A stretch of 64,000 nt of DNA from the NCBI GenBank assembly GCA_016802295.1, contig JAESIW010000138.1:3929085-3993084 (forward strand). The letters run 5' to 3'. Of the stretch, positions 36,001-48,351 are shown in pieces. Within the stretch, counting starts at the first letter, position 1, and every line of letters starts with the position of its first letter. The translations under genes and the position numbers were made by a program. This stretch comes from Brachionus rotundiformis (lineage: Eukaryota; Rotifera; Eurotatoria; Ploima; Brachionidae). A model generated the notes under the pieces. It did not search any database, had not been told where the DNA came from, and worked only from the letters and a program-made list of their open reading frames with translations.

Positions 36001-37708
36001 TATTTTCAATTAATAGATTTTTTAAATCTATTGGAGTTTGTTTTTCTCAATTAAATCAAAATTCCTAGAATACATACCTAAGTATAAACGAATACAGACT
36101 TTATTTAATTATTTAATAGATTTCTGATATAAATCTGAAAATAATTGTTATTTTCTGTAAACAAAAAAAGTAGATACACATAATTATCGAATCATTAGTC
36201 ACATTGACTGTCGCACGATTTAAAATTTAAAATAGTTAACATTAATCAATTAGAAACTAAAGAAATAAAACTTAATCATATAAACTAAAAGCTTTATTTT
36301 TTACTTATAATATTTGTTTATATAAAGAATAAATATTTTTTTACTTTAATTATCAAACGATAATTTTTTTGCTAAATAAACATTTTTATGCGATTTAAGC
36401 ATTTTAAATGCGTCAAACGTTTTTTTCCTAAAATAAACTGATTAAGCAAACATTAAGCTAAAATCTAAAACTAAAAAATGAAAACAAAAGAGTTTATATT
36501 AGATATACAATTGAAAAGCGATAAAAAAAATTAAAATTTTATAAACGTCCACAGATACGTAAATAAATGCAATTACGATTAAATAATGTTTGCCTCACCA
36601 GTGGCTACAGACCATATAGATAGATATTTATAGATCGAGATCTCTTTATTAAATTTTAAATCTCGAAACTGGATAATTTCTAAAATATATTTTTTTGTAA
36701 AATTGAATCAAAACATTATATTCATTAATTTTTTTAAATCGAATAATTAATTTTTAATTTTATAGTGTTTTTTTAATAGTAATAATGAAAAATATAAATT
36801 AAAACTTATTTTTTAAGGTAAATATTATTTTTTATAATGAATTACTAAAATTAATATAAATTTCCTCTAATTTTATTAAATCGTAACTTTTATTTAACAA
36901 CTTTTAGTGAAACTGACGTAAAATAACAATTGAATTTATTTATTTATTAAATATAAATCAGAAAATTTTCTTAGTTTCAGAGGCATTCACAAATTGCAAA
37001 AAAAAGCCTCGTAAGTCTCCAAAAAATGGTGGAAATTTCGCCTCTAAGAATTATTAAAATTATTCAGGATTCTTAAAATTTAAAATAATGGAAAAGAACA
37101 TTACCAAAAGGTTTAAAACTGAATCTATAAATGCTTTTTGGTAAAAGATAAAGTGAAAACGAAGCATCAACACTCAAACCTGTTAATGTAGTTTAGATTC
37201 TTGTCAAATTTAGAACTGAACAAATTATCAAAAACTCTTCCTGTAAATCAAAGTTCTTTCAAACGGTTGTTAAGAAATTTTCAAATAAACAAAAATTTAA
37301 ATTAATTATTTCCCCAAAATGTTGTACCAAATTTCAAAAAGCCAACATCAAGACATTTATGATATCTTGTCCAACCATTAGAATTTTGATAAATGACCAC
37401 ATTAAAATAAATTAGATTAAAAATGAAATAATAATTTAATAATAAATTTTGGCTATTTTGAATTTTAAATTCCAATTTTTAAAATTTTTTAAATTAATAC
37501 ATTTTAAAAATCTAGTTTAAACTAATTTAAACTATTTTTTAAACATTTATATTATAATAAAGATATATCTATAAAGACATATATTTCTTTGGCATTTATT
37601 TATATAAATCAATCTTTTTAATAAATAAAATCAATTTAAAATCAATGAAACGACAAAATTAAAATTAAAAAATTAAATTAAAATTTCGAAATAAAAACTC
37701 TTATTCTA
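33004..37708. other. Large AT-rich intergenic region
   Basis: 4.7 kb between the FoxL1 start and the WDR81 stop. It should hold FoxL1 cis-regulation (the flank upstream of its start). No intact gene is visible. A less A/T-rich patch at about 35410-35610 is open in more than one frame but lacks family features. A small block near 36975-37050 has CAGAGGC and GCCTCG/GCCTCT in inverted arrangement and may be a decayed MITE. Confidence 0.5.
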
Positions 37709-40700
37709 TCAACAAATTAACTTGATATCACCACTATCTGAACCAAGCAATAATAAACGATTCAAAGGCAAATATGTCTGACTAGTAATGACACCCTTAA
37801 AAATATCTGGCTGTAGCTTATTCACCGAAAATGGAATCTAAAAATTATTTGTTAATTTTTTCAATCAAAAACTTAAAAATAGTTATTTACTTGACTTGTC
37901 TTATCAATATTTGAATGAATTCCAATCTTGTTGGACGAAGTCGATGTTATCAGTTGGTTTTGGTTGACGCTAATGAAAGGCACAGGCTCATTGTAGCACT
38001 TGATAATATTTTGAACCTGAACTTTGTCTTTTATTGACGATAGGGAAATTGAACCGTCGCTATAGGAACATAAAAATCGATCATTCGAATAAAATTTCAG
38101 CTGTAAAATTTCACTATCCAAAGTTTTGCATGATTCTTGGATCCAGCCAGTCCTCATGTCTATCAAACTCATTAAGCCAGTGGAAAAGCCAACCAAAAGC
38201 AAATTATCAACTGTGGAAATACTTTTAATAGAACCGGATGGTGCATAACAAGTCCTCAATTCATATGCATATGATTTTGTTCTCAAGTCTATAAACCTAA
38301 CAAAATTGTCTACCGTAGCCACTACAAAAGAACTTGAAGGTGAACTCAAATTAGACATGCAAGTTACAGTCGGGTTATCAAACTGGAACATTTTTTTACC
38401 AGCAAAAGGGTTCCATACATGTACTGAACCGTCACATGAGACACAAACTCTGAGACTATCTAAAAAGAGAAGGCTGTTGACCGGTTTTTTATGATGATTG
38501 TAAGTCCATTGACATGTCTGTTGGTTTTTCTTGTTTCCACCATGAAGTTTAAGAGACCATAGTTTGACTGTTTTGTCCTTGCTTCCGCTAATAAATGAAG
38601 ACTCGTTGTCTAATGAATAGATACATCTTACTGCATTTGTATGGCCAGATAGGGTCAGAAGACTGATGTGTTTAAAATCGAAAAGATTTCCTTTGGCACT
38701 TGATCGAATCTCGTTCTCCCAATAAGCTAGCCAATTATCACTTAAATGTCTTGATGTATCCAATTTAGATTTTTGTCTAAAATTTAAAATTTAAGTTTAA
38801 CAAAAAAAAATAAAAATTTTATCTACTCTCTTAAGTCATTTTCGCTAAATCTAAGAGTAAATTTGCTACCAGCTATTGAAATTTTTGTATCCTCCCGAGT
38901 CGGACTTAAATCGTCTGAATTTATTTGAATTTGGTTTCCACTTATGCTGACACGTTCGCTAAAAGAAGACCCATATGATGAACTCTGTGAATTTGAAAAC
39001 TTGGTTCTTTGGCTTGAAAGACTGGTTATGCTTATTCCAGTTACACTTCTTATCTCAGAGTCTCTAGCTAATTAAAAAAAGACAATTAGCAGCTCAAAAA
39101 TTATTGAATAATAATTTAAATAAATAGTTTGTATTTTAAGTTTAATATAAAAATTAAGAGTCTGGTCGACAATGTGAACATTCGACTTAAGACCACTTGG
39201 TGAACAATGGTGCTCATCATAGCCATGTTCAAAAAAAATTCATTAAATTTTCTTTTAATAAGGTGATTAAAAAATTATGTATTAGGCAATTTTTTTTTAT
39301 TTATTATAGTAGATTTCCAAAAGAAAGGTAATGAAATGGTTAGTGAAAATTTGCGAGGAATAAAATTGCTGCCAATATAAAATAAAGCATTCTGGTGTTT
39401 CTGGGAAGATTCAGAAGCTGATTGGGTTTCATTCACAGAGAATTTAAAAGAGATAGAGGATGCATTGGTCAGATATATGCTATAGGGAACATCATAAAAA
39501 AATCTAGAATGGAATACCCCATGAGCCATAATAACATCATACGGAAGATAGTTACTTGACCAAACTTTTCTACAAGATTCTAAAAAAAAGAAAATCTGAA
39601 AGCTTCAAAGTGTGTATACGAATTAGAAAAGGATGTATCCTCTCTACAACACTATTTTTAATTCTGATTGACTTTATCATGAAGAAAACTACTGGGAATC
39701 CAAGGAGTATACAGTAGGAATTATCAGTATAGCTCGAATTTTTGGACTTTACCAATTATTGTTTGCTGAAACCTAATTTAACTAAACAAAGAAACATATT
39801 TCCATATGAAAACACAGAGTCTATTAAACAAAGCCATCAGGACTCGTAATAAATGGAGCCAAAACACAAATCATATGGATAAACACCTAGTTAGATACCT
39901 CAATCAACATAGATGGATCACAAATCGAATTAACATATCTGGGAAGTACCATTTCACATAGAGATATTAAGAACAGACTTACAGATTTTCCAAAACAAAA
40001 TGTGCCATTGCTAGACGAACAAAATGGAAGTCAACCAACTTCATTAACACTAGAAGCATCAAAAAGTGTTATTAAAAAAATTATTAATACTCATATCTTT
40101 TGTATAGATTTTAATATAAATTAATCAATTATGATCTTTTTACCTAAAAAAAAGTTTAATATACAGTAAAATAACTACAAATAATTAAAAAATATTTTGG
40201 ATAAAAAAATCATGAAAAAATTCATGCTGCTTATTAATCTTTAGGTAATTTTCTCTTTCATTGAACCAAATTTTAAGAAACTCGAATTATTTAAAAATTC
40301 TTGTAGACAAAATCATAACCATTTTCAAAAATTAGCCAAAATAACAGTGCATTAAAAGCCATACCAATGTACCAAAGCAAATACTGGTGAAATTCTCAGC
40401 TTGATAGAAAAAGTCCGAACATCTTCTACACTGGAAAGCAAGATTCTTCGAATGGACTGGCCTCGACAATCGATAATTATATAAAAGAAAAATTCCAGAA
40501 CTATTGAGTCAATATTTCAAGAATAGAACCACGGTGGCTAGGAAATATACTTAGAATGAATGGTACACATATACAGATCCTCTTTAATGGAAACTACAAA
40601 GGAGACGAAAAGGAGAACGACCAGCAGTAGTTCTCCTTTTCTGGAGGTCAACAATCACCAAAGAGGTTGTTGAAATAAAAACGACATAGAGTGAACCAAG

Positions 40701-43700
40701 TGTAAAGGCAAATGATTGACTTGAGTGACAATCGAACGTAATGCTCCACAAGAACTGAATTGGGAAAAAATTAGTCTTACATTTTAGATTTAATGATTTT
40801 GTTTGTAATGACTGTTTCGATGTTTGTTCATATAGTTGGCACATTTTGTGAATCAAGTCTCCATTTGAAAGTATATTGTCGATGTAATTTCTTTATTTTA
40901 AATTGAGATGATTATAGAAAAATTATATCTATCGTAAAAAATACCCGCTGGTAAGCCTAGAAATTCCGAGATAGGCTGTATGAGCCAAATCACATGTAAA
41001 AGTATTTACCATTTCCTCGTTTGATGCCAAGCTACCAATTGAATTTACTGATTTACTTTCATGTAACTCTGAATTCTGTGGTTTATCAGCTTCTGATTCA
41101 TCATCATCCCCTAAACTTAATAATCCAAAGCTTTGTGTTCTGAATTTGGTTGTACCAGGGCTAAGCTCTACTCCTTTACCCAAGGAATTATTTGACAAAT
41201 CTATTGAAACTTTTAAATAATCATCTTCACTACTAGCTAATAAATCTCTTGGTGTAAGCTCTTGTTTGCTATCTTTTTGATTAAAAGACATTATCGATAC
41301 TCGAGGCTTCATAAACAAAGCTTTATTGGTAAAATTTGATTCACTTCTAATTTGAATAGGTCTTGATGGAAAGACACTTGAATTCATAATATTAAATCTA
41401 ACTTGGCTAAAGCTATCGAAAAAAACTCTCAAAACTTCTTTCATCAGAATTCGGGTCTGCTCAAGTCCAATGCGCAGACTTAATATCAAAATAATATCTA
41501 GAGTTTTGAAAGCTAATGCCTGGCGCATTAGGTAGCCATTTGGAAACTTTATTTTCATGTTTGAATATAGTTTAATCACAGGTATCAATATTTGATTAAT
41601 TACGTACTTAAATAATTAATATAATTAATATTTAGATGCTTGATTTATAAACTTACTCCAAGTTCGTCCATTAGTAATTTTAAGTCCAAATAGTTCATTG
41701 AAAAATTGATAAGAATCATTCCGGCCAATAGAGAGGCCTCTAGACGACTCGAAAGTCTATTTGTACAAGCAGATACCTTTTTTAATTAATAAAAAGATAA
41801 TTATAAAAATAAAAATTCTAGTGAAAAAATAAAATAGTAGTTTCTTAGCTTAATAAAATGACTTGTTCTTGGGAAATTTTTCTAAAAAAATGAGAAATTA
41901 TAAACTTAAAAACATGGGTAAAATTATTATTTAATAAATTGATATTTTTGTTGTGTATCAGCTAATTTTAATAACTCATAATATTAAATCATAAATCTAA
42001 CTGATCATTCTGATCAAATATACTTAATAATCTTAAAGGTCCTTGTTTATCAAAATCTGTAAGGTAACAAACTTTAAAGTCTTTTAGTTTAAATATAATA
42101 ATATTAGTTCTAAATATCACCCGAAAATTAGAGGGATTCCTAACTTTTAGCTTGGCAAGATCCCTCGCAAGATATCAAGAGACTTTCTTTTTTTTGGCAA
42201 AAATACTCTTTGATAACAAAAATTACCATGTACCTAGCTCGATTAAATTGTCTTTATTTTAACTTTTATACAAATCATTGAAAATTTTATAAATTTTAAA
42301 TTTTTTGAAAAAATAGGATATTTTGATTTTGAGTAAATATTATTTATCGTTTTATAAAATTTTCTTGCTTTTTTACTTAATGTATTTTTTTGTAAAAATC
42401 TATTTTTGTAAAAACTAAAAAAAATTATTCTTCAAACTTGAGGGTTTAAACAAAGGCTTGTGCCATTCGGGCGAACCTCGGGTCTTTCCCCTCAATTATA
42501 TATTAAAAAATAAATAAAAAATAAAAATGTTTTTTTATAGTTTTACAAATATGTGTCTCTCAAAAATATACTTTAATTTAATTGATTAGAAATATATTCT
42601 AGGAAATAGCTTTCGCTTTGGTTTAAAAAGAATCATTGTAAAAGATTTATCTTGTTTGAAAAAATTTGAAAAAAAGAATAAAAATTAATCAGTCGCTAAC
42701 AGGATTATTAAAAAGTAAAGAAAAAAAATGGAATAAAATAAAAATTTAACATTCGAACATTTACAGTTTAAGATATTTTAGATTTTAGACACATGGTTTA
42801 GCCGTTATCTTTTTTTCCAAATCATGAAATATTGATACCGAATAGACCAATTTATAAAAACAGTTTTTAACAGTTAAGTAAATTTAAAAAAAAATTACCG
42901 TATTGGATACATATGGTAAATATTGTACCACTATCACTTGTTCTCCATAGAACATAGCGACAGTCTTGAGAGATTCTAAGATCAAATTGGCAAAGCGGTC
43001 TCCTTCAATAGGGTGGCAACTATTCAGTGGGTTGTCACCATTTTCAATTCGATTGAAGCATTTCTGGTTCATGTAGCAAATGGCAAGCATTTTGAATAGA
43101 TCATGGCAACAAAATTTGCAAGTCAGAACAGGACCAAGAGTTGTTATGATCCTTTGAAAGCAATTAAAAGCTATGGTTGATATGTTTTCGGTATTTGAAG
43201 TGGCACAGTCAAAGTCAAAGTCCTTAAAACCTGAAATCGCTTCGATTAAAAATGGAAATATTTGGCTCAAAAAAACTTCCAAACCAAATATAATTCTCAA
43301 TTCATTTATAAAAGTATAGTCAAATAATTTACAAAATTTGACTTTATCATCATCACGGCAAAAGTCAATGCCAATTGTTTCACTCAAATCAACAATGTTA
43401 AGAACTGATAGCAAAATTGGAAGAAATTTTTTCTGAATTTCATTTTTTGATAAAAATTTTGTCAATTTACTAAACAAGAATAAGAATGAGTTGACACATG
43501 TTTTGGGATTTTCGAACAAATTGATTAAATATTGAATGATCAATTCATAAGACTCGTTACCAACGCAAATAGATTGTGATAAAAAATTCTTTTTTGGATC
43601 GCTCATATCGAACATTAATTTTGGCAAATATAAAAGAGCCAAATAAAACTTTTGCTCATGTAATTGATCAATAGTGATTGATTGATCTAGCGAAGATGTT

Positions 43701-46700
43701 TCATCAGATGAATAAAATGTCAAATCCTCGACACTGTGGTTCATATTTAGCAAACCAGTTTGTCTTATTATCAAATTAAGCTGCTTGAGTATATATGATT
43801 TTTCCAAATTTTCATATTCGTTTATCAAGTAGTTCAATTTGTAAGCTATTTCATTAAATTTATACAAATTTTCAAAAAATAGTTTAAATGGAAGTATGGT
43901 TAAATGTGGATTGAGTAATGTAGATACATTGACATTCTGTGCCTGATATTTTATTATGTTTTCCAAATAATAAGTTTGTTTTTGAAGTTTGGTCTTAAAG
44001 TTGGTTGAATATTTTTGATCGAATGATTCATTAAACGGCTTTAGAACGCTTAATATAAATGACTGGAAAGGCCTTTGGGAAATAAAAATGGTTAAAAAAT
44101 TGGATTAAGCAGTTTAAATATGATTAAAAAATAAAATTTATTATTTAGATCTTTTTTAATTTTGATAATTAGACAAGCTAAGATAACAAAATTCAAAATT
44201 CTAATAATTGGGATATTTTTTTCATATATCATCTTATTTCCTTTCTTTCTTAAAGATAAAAATTATCTTTTTAGCAATATATGACATTTTGAAATTTTGG
44301 AACATAAAGTAAAAATTTTAAAAATTTTTTCAATAGATCTGTTCTTATTATCTACCATCCTGAAAATCAATAACTTATCAATTTATTATCGTGATGTTTT
44401 AATTTAATTGATATTAAGTGTTATGGTTATTGTAAAAACCATTCTCTTCAATATTTGTTCCTTTTATTATTTTAATTTAATATTTATCTTGAATTTTGAA
44501 TGACGGTTTAAATTTAAAACTTATCTTTATAAATCTTATAATTTATTTAATTTATTCGTCTTATTCGAACATGTCCCCAACCAAAATTTATACAACTCAG
44601 ACCTTATCTTGTGTAACTATTTGTGTAATTTAATTGATTAATAACACAAAATAGAATACATAAATACAATATAAATTTGTCTTATTTACTTGGCATTATT
44701 CGAGGATCAACAGGTTCAAAGTTTTTTTCGCAAAATTTATCAAAGTATTCTTTGCCAAATTTAGTCTTAGCTTTAAAGCACTACATGTATTTGAAAATCA
44801 TTTAAACAAAAAAAAATTAAAAATTTTTACAGAGACTAGACTTGGATTATTTGTATCAGCAAATACATTTAGCAAATGAGTTTTGGACCTTTCCAAAAAA
44901 GCAGTCTAAATTTCTAAATTTTATTTATCCAAAATTCACAATGCCATAGTTAAGCTTAGATGCTTATTTTAAAAAATAAAAAATAATGTTACCCTGTAAT
45001 GATATGAGGTTCCTGGAGTATAGTTTTGCAGATAAAAGAATATCGCGAATCCAGCGAGTTTTGCTGGGGTAAACATTTGAGCTTATTAAACATTATTATT
45101 TCACATAGAATACAACCCAAACACCTTAGGTCTTTTTGGCTCAGCTGTTCAAATGTAAGTTCATTTCTATTCTCATTTATTTCCACATCTGGTAAACAAT
45201 GATAGACCTTATTGACAAATTTTAGCATCGATTCCATCTGTTCCAGCCTTTCCAATGGGTTATAATCCTCAGGTAAATAAATAATTGAATTATTTAATTC
45301 TTCGTTTTTGACACCAAGTCTAAATAAAATGTTAAATACAAGAAAATAATTTTTTTTAATTAAATTAAAATTTAATTACTTTTTTCTGATATCAGACTCA
45401 GAATTAACTGTTTTAAGACTTGATTTTGCTTCAACTTGTTTACATCGATACTTATTTCTTATGAACGGTGGTTGTGCGGAGTTGTAGGTCTTGTCTATTG
45501 ACCTGACCGGATGAGGTATACTAAACAGTTGAACAATTCCATGCGACTTCATACCTTGGTTCGAATCAATTAATTGTAGACAGACATTCTTAGCTTCCAA
45601 AGCAGCATCTCCACTTAATTTATAACCAAAGACCAAGTCTATCCAATGGTGTAAATTTTTAGACACTGATTCCGACTCGAGTAATTTGCGATGAGCTTTG
45701 ATAAATTCTTCGGCTGATTCGGCCCACTCTGGTAACTTAAGATCCGACATGTCTTCATGTATTGATTTAAAAATAGTTATATCATAAAAAAATTCTGGAA
45801 TGCACTCCTCAGGTGTCCATATATACAACCTGTTCACCGATGCCGGGTACTCGTTTGGTACCCAAGTACGCCTTACATGCTGACATAAAGTATTTTTCTC
45901 AGTAATACGTGACTTGTAGACAAAATAAGATATTTCTGATAAAAATTCTGTCAGATGGTATCCACCGGTAGAAGAACTTGCCTGATAGGTCAGGTCTAGA
46001 TGAGCATCACCCTTATTTAACCGGAATTTCGATTGAGTCAAATCGCGTAAGTTTCCATTTCTGGTTGTGAAATCAGTGATCCATGGAAAAATAGGATGGT
46101 TGTAAGGACAGTTAAGTCTTTTGCCAGCTATACAATTCAGCATTAACAAATAATTAAAGTTGTCAACTTTGTTAAAACACCAATTTTTTGTTATATTAGC
46201 TAAGTCTTGGTGAGTCAGATGTTTATAAGAGTCGTAAATTTCATCCAATTGATTGGTAATAAAATAAGAATCCTTGATTAGTGTGACAATTTTTTGCTTA
46301 TTTTCAATTTTGTACAAGTTCAAAATGGATTCAATTGGAAGTTTAAGTCGTAACCAAAAATTCTGATCGATATATATATCACTTAATTTTAATTCATTTA
46401 TATTAATATTCAAATTATTCATCTTTTTGGTGAATTTAACTAATTGGTATAAAACAAAAAGAGTTTTTTCATGTGAATCCAAAATTCTTGGACTGTACAA
46501 CAAAATATCATGAAGATTTGACAAATTTTTAAGAGAATATTCCAATCTAATCTCATCTTTGCCGATCTTAAAGTCTTTGAGATCTACCAAATGAGAACTA
46601 GTTTCGAGCTTTTCGTTGTTTAAATATGATGATCCATAAAGGCTGTGGACAATTCCAACTATAGCTGTTTTTAAATCCTTTTTAATTTCAAGTGTAATTA

Positions 46701-46811
46701 AGGTTTTTTGATTTTTTTCTAAGAGAAAATTAGAAAATTATAATCTGCCAGATAGGTCCTACATTTAATAATAAAATTTATATTACTAAGAAATTGAATC
46801 TTTTTTATCAT
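37709..46811 (-). CDS. WDR81: WDR81-like BEACH and WD40-repeat protein, about 12 exons
   Basis: Exons in transcript order: 46811-46787, 46718-45380, 45319-44993, 44905-44831, 44780-44690, 44072-42899, 41776-41657, 41606-40945, 40890-40781, 39067-38827, 38776-37891, 37837-37709. They give at least 1,720 residues (human WDR81 1941). The second exon has the BEACH region (NTLCQHVRRTWVPNEYPASV, IPEFFYD, DLKLPEWAESAEEF, WIDLVFGYKLSG). The middle has YGEQVIVVQYLPYV. The last two exons form the WD40 propeller (NWLAYWENEI, GSKDKTVKLW, SCDGSVHVWNPFAGK, LLLLGSDSG at the end). WDR81 works with WDR91 on endosomes to restrain PI3K/PI3P and support early-to-late conversion. Two problems: a one-base frame error in exon 4 at 44895-44900, and no in-phase join from exon 5 to exon 6, so a small exon may be missing. 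Exon 1 is weaker inference. Confidence 0.88.
39270..40680 (+). mobile_element. Dead non-LTR retrotransposon in WDR81 intron 9, antisense to the gene
   Basis: Plus-strand translation shows SFKVCIRIRKGCILSTTLFL followed by IDFIMKKTTG, the LINE RT block normally read as GVRQGCILSP-LF. Next comes LEFLDFTNYCLL at the place of the catalytic FADD box, now lost. Then come TYLGS-like LTYLGSTIS and, near 40530-40620, RWLGNILRMN and a GRP-type tail (RRKGERP). Stops and shifts are frequent. The element fills most of the 1.7-kb intron (39068-40780); its edges are approximate. Confidence 0.8.
41777..42898. other. WDR81 intron 6 (1.1 kb)
   Basis: A/T-rich. A short GC-richer patch around 42440-42495 (CGGGCGAACCTCGGGTC) could be a repeat remnant, but I could not assign it. 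Confidence 0.5.
44073..44689. other. Unresolved WDR81 interval between exons 5 and 6
   Basis: 617 bp. Exon 5 ends in phase 1 while the best exon 6 acceptor needs phase 2, so a small exon whose length is 1 modulo 3 probably lies here. I could not pick it out by eye. Confidence 0.45.
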
Positions 46812-48351
46812 TTCTTTGTCTAAAAACCAATTTCCTTATTTTTAGCAGTCCCTTTAAATCAGGATTATTAACTTCCCACAAAAAGAAATTTCTTCAGCTC
46901 AAATTTGATCCCAAATGAGCATCAACCTTTAAACCTTTTTAAGAAGTCTTCTACTTCTCTAATTGTTCCAAAAAACATCTTATGAAAATCTTTCATAAAT
47001 TTCCATAAGTTCATATAATGTATTACAAAACAAGCATGTTTAGAATGAAAGTTATGATCTAAATAGCAAAAAAATTGATTTTGATTGCAAATACTCTATT
47101 AAATAGGGTCACACTTAATTAAATTGTTTCTCATCAACACACAAAATTTCTGTGTTTTTGAGAAATGTTTTAATTTATTAAAAAATATTGATTTAAAATC
47201 AATAAACCATAATAGCTTATTTTCAAATTCATCGTCATTCAATAACTCTTTAAGAGCTAACTGATGATAACAGTGACCCTATTTAATAAAGTATTTGCAA
47301 TCAAAATCAATTTTTTTGCTATTTAGATCATAACTTTCATTCTAAACATGCTTGGTTTGTAATACATTATATGAACTTATGGAAATTTATGAAAGGTTTT
47401 CATAAGATGTTTTTTGGAACAATTAGAGAAGAAGAAAGCTTCTTAAAAAGATTTAAAGGTTGATGCTCATTTGGGATCAAATTTGAAGAAGCCATTTGAA
47501 GTAAGAAGCCAACCATGCGTCTTAAATTCATTTTTTGTGCTAAAGAGTTTTTTAATTGTGGAAGGAAGTTTTAAATTGTGTTAAAAAGCAATTCATTAGT
47601 GGAGATGAGGTAGAGCCTTTTAAATCTGTACTGCTGTATAGATCTTGATCTTTCTGGATGACAACTCAAAGTAACTTTCATGATGCATAGACTTAAGGAA
47701 CATTTGGCATGTTTTAAGAATCCCAATAGGCAGTAAGAAAGAGTCGCGTTATTTTTGACACTTCAAAAAAATAGAAATGCCATAATCCAAAGATAAATTG
47801 GAGAAGAACTATCAAAACTAAAATTGTAGCCATAAACAGATAAGAATGTAGGGGATGCCTAATGCTACACTATAAGTAGAAGCCAGAAGAAGATTGAGTA
47901 ATTAAATAATTTACTGTAGTAATGTATTGTGTTTGCTGAGGATAACAATTCTCGTTAGTAGTCTTCCATATGCTGCTAAAATAACTCTTATCTAAATAAG
48001 CTAGGGTTGTGGATAAGTTGTCATATTGATCCAAATTTAATGTCAGATTTGACTTGATTGGACTTAAAAAACAATTTAAAGAATAAAAATAAATTTAATT
48101 CAATTTTTACATTTTGTATACAAATTCATCTTCATTTAGTTTAATTGTTTCAACTAAAACGTCATTATCATTCATTATTGAAACAGATAGATCATTATCT
48201 AAAGCTTAAAGAAAATATTTTGAAATAAAAGTGGTTATTTTCAATTTAAACAAAGATGCTACTCTTTGTTGAAACAAATTGAATAGAAAATTAATAAAAA
48301 ATATTTTATTTAATTCAAAATATTAAATTAATTAGTTTGAAATATTTATAT
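46812..48351. other. Intergenic with foldback repeat
   Basis: Between the WDR81 start and the TDP1 stop, both minus-strand genes. It includes the foldback element at 46890-47613. From about 47640 to 48050 the sequence is less A/T-rich and looks like worn repeat DNA, with no gene recognised. Confidence 0.55.
46890..47613. repeat. Foldback copy of the dispersed repeat
   Basis: Left arm about 46890-47112 and right arm about 47273-47492 are inverted copies (from AAATTTGATCCCAAATGAGC to AAATAGGGTCAC) at high identity. The spacer 47113-47272 and the extension to 47613 complete a full-length reverse-complement copy of the unit at 22683-23140. One partial and one complete unit therefore sit head to head. 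Confidence 0.85.

Noticed and set aside
36975..37050. Possible small inverted repeat with CAGAGGC/GCCTCG
   Set aside because: Arms are only 6-7 bp with no clear ends or target duplication, so it is not reported as an element.
40584..40780. Minus-strand frame continuing past WDR81 exon 9
   Set aside because: Only 40781-40890 is supported as exon by phase and a GTAAG donor; the extension runs into the antisense LINE.
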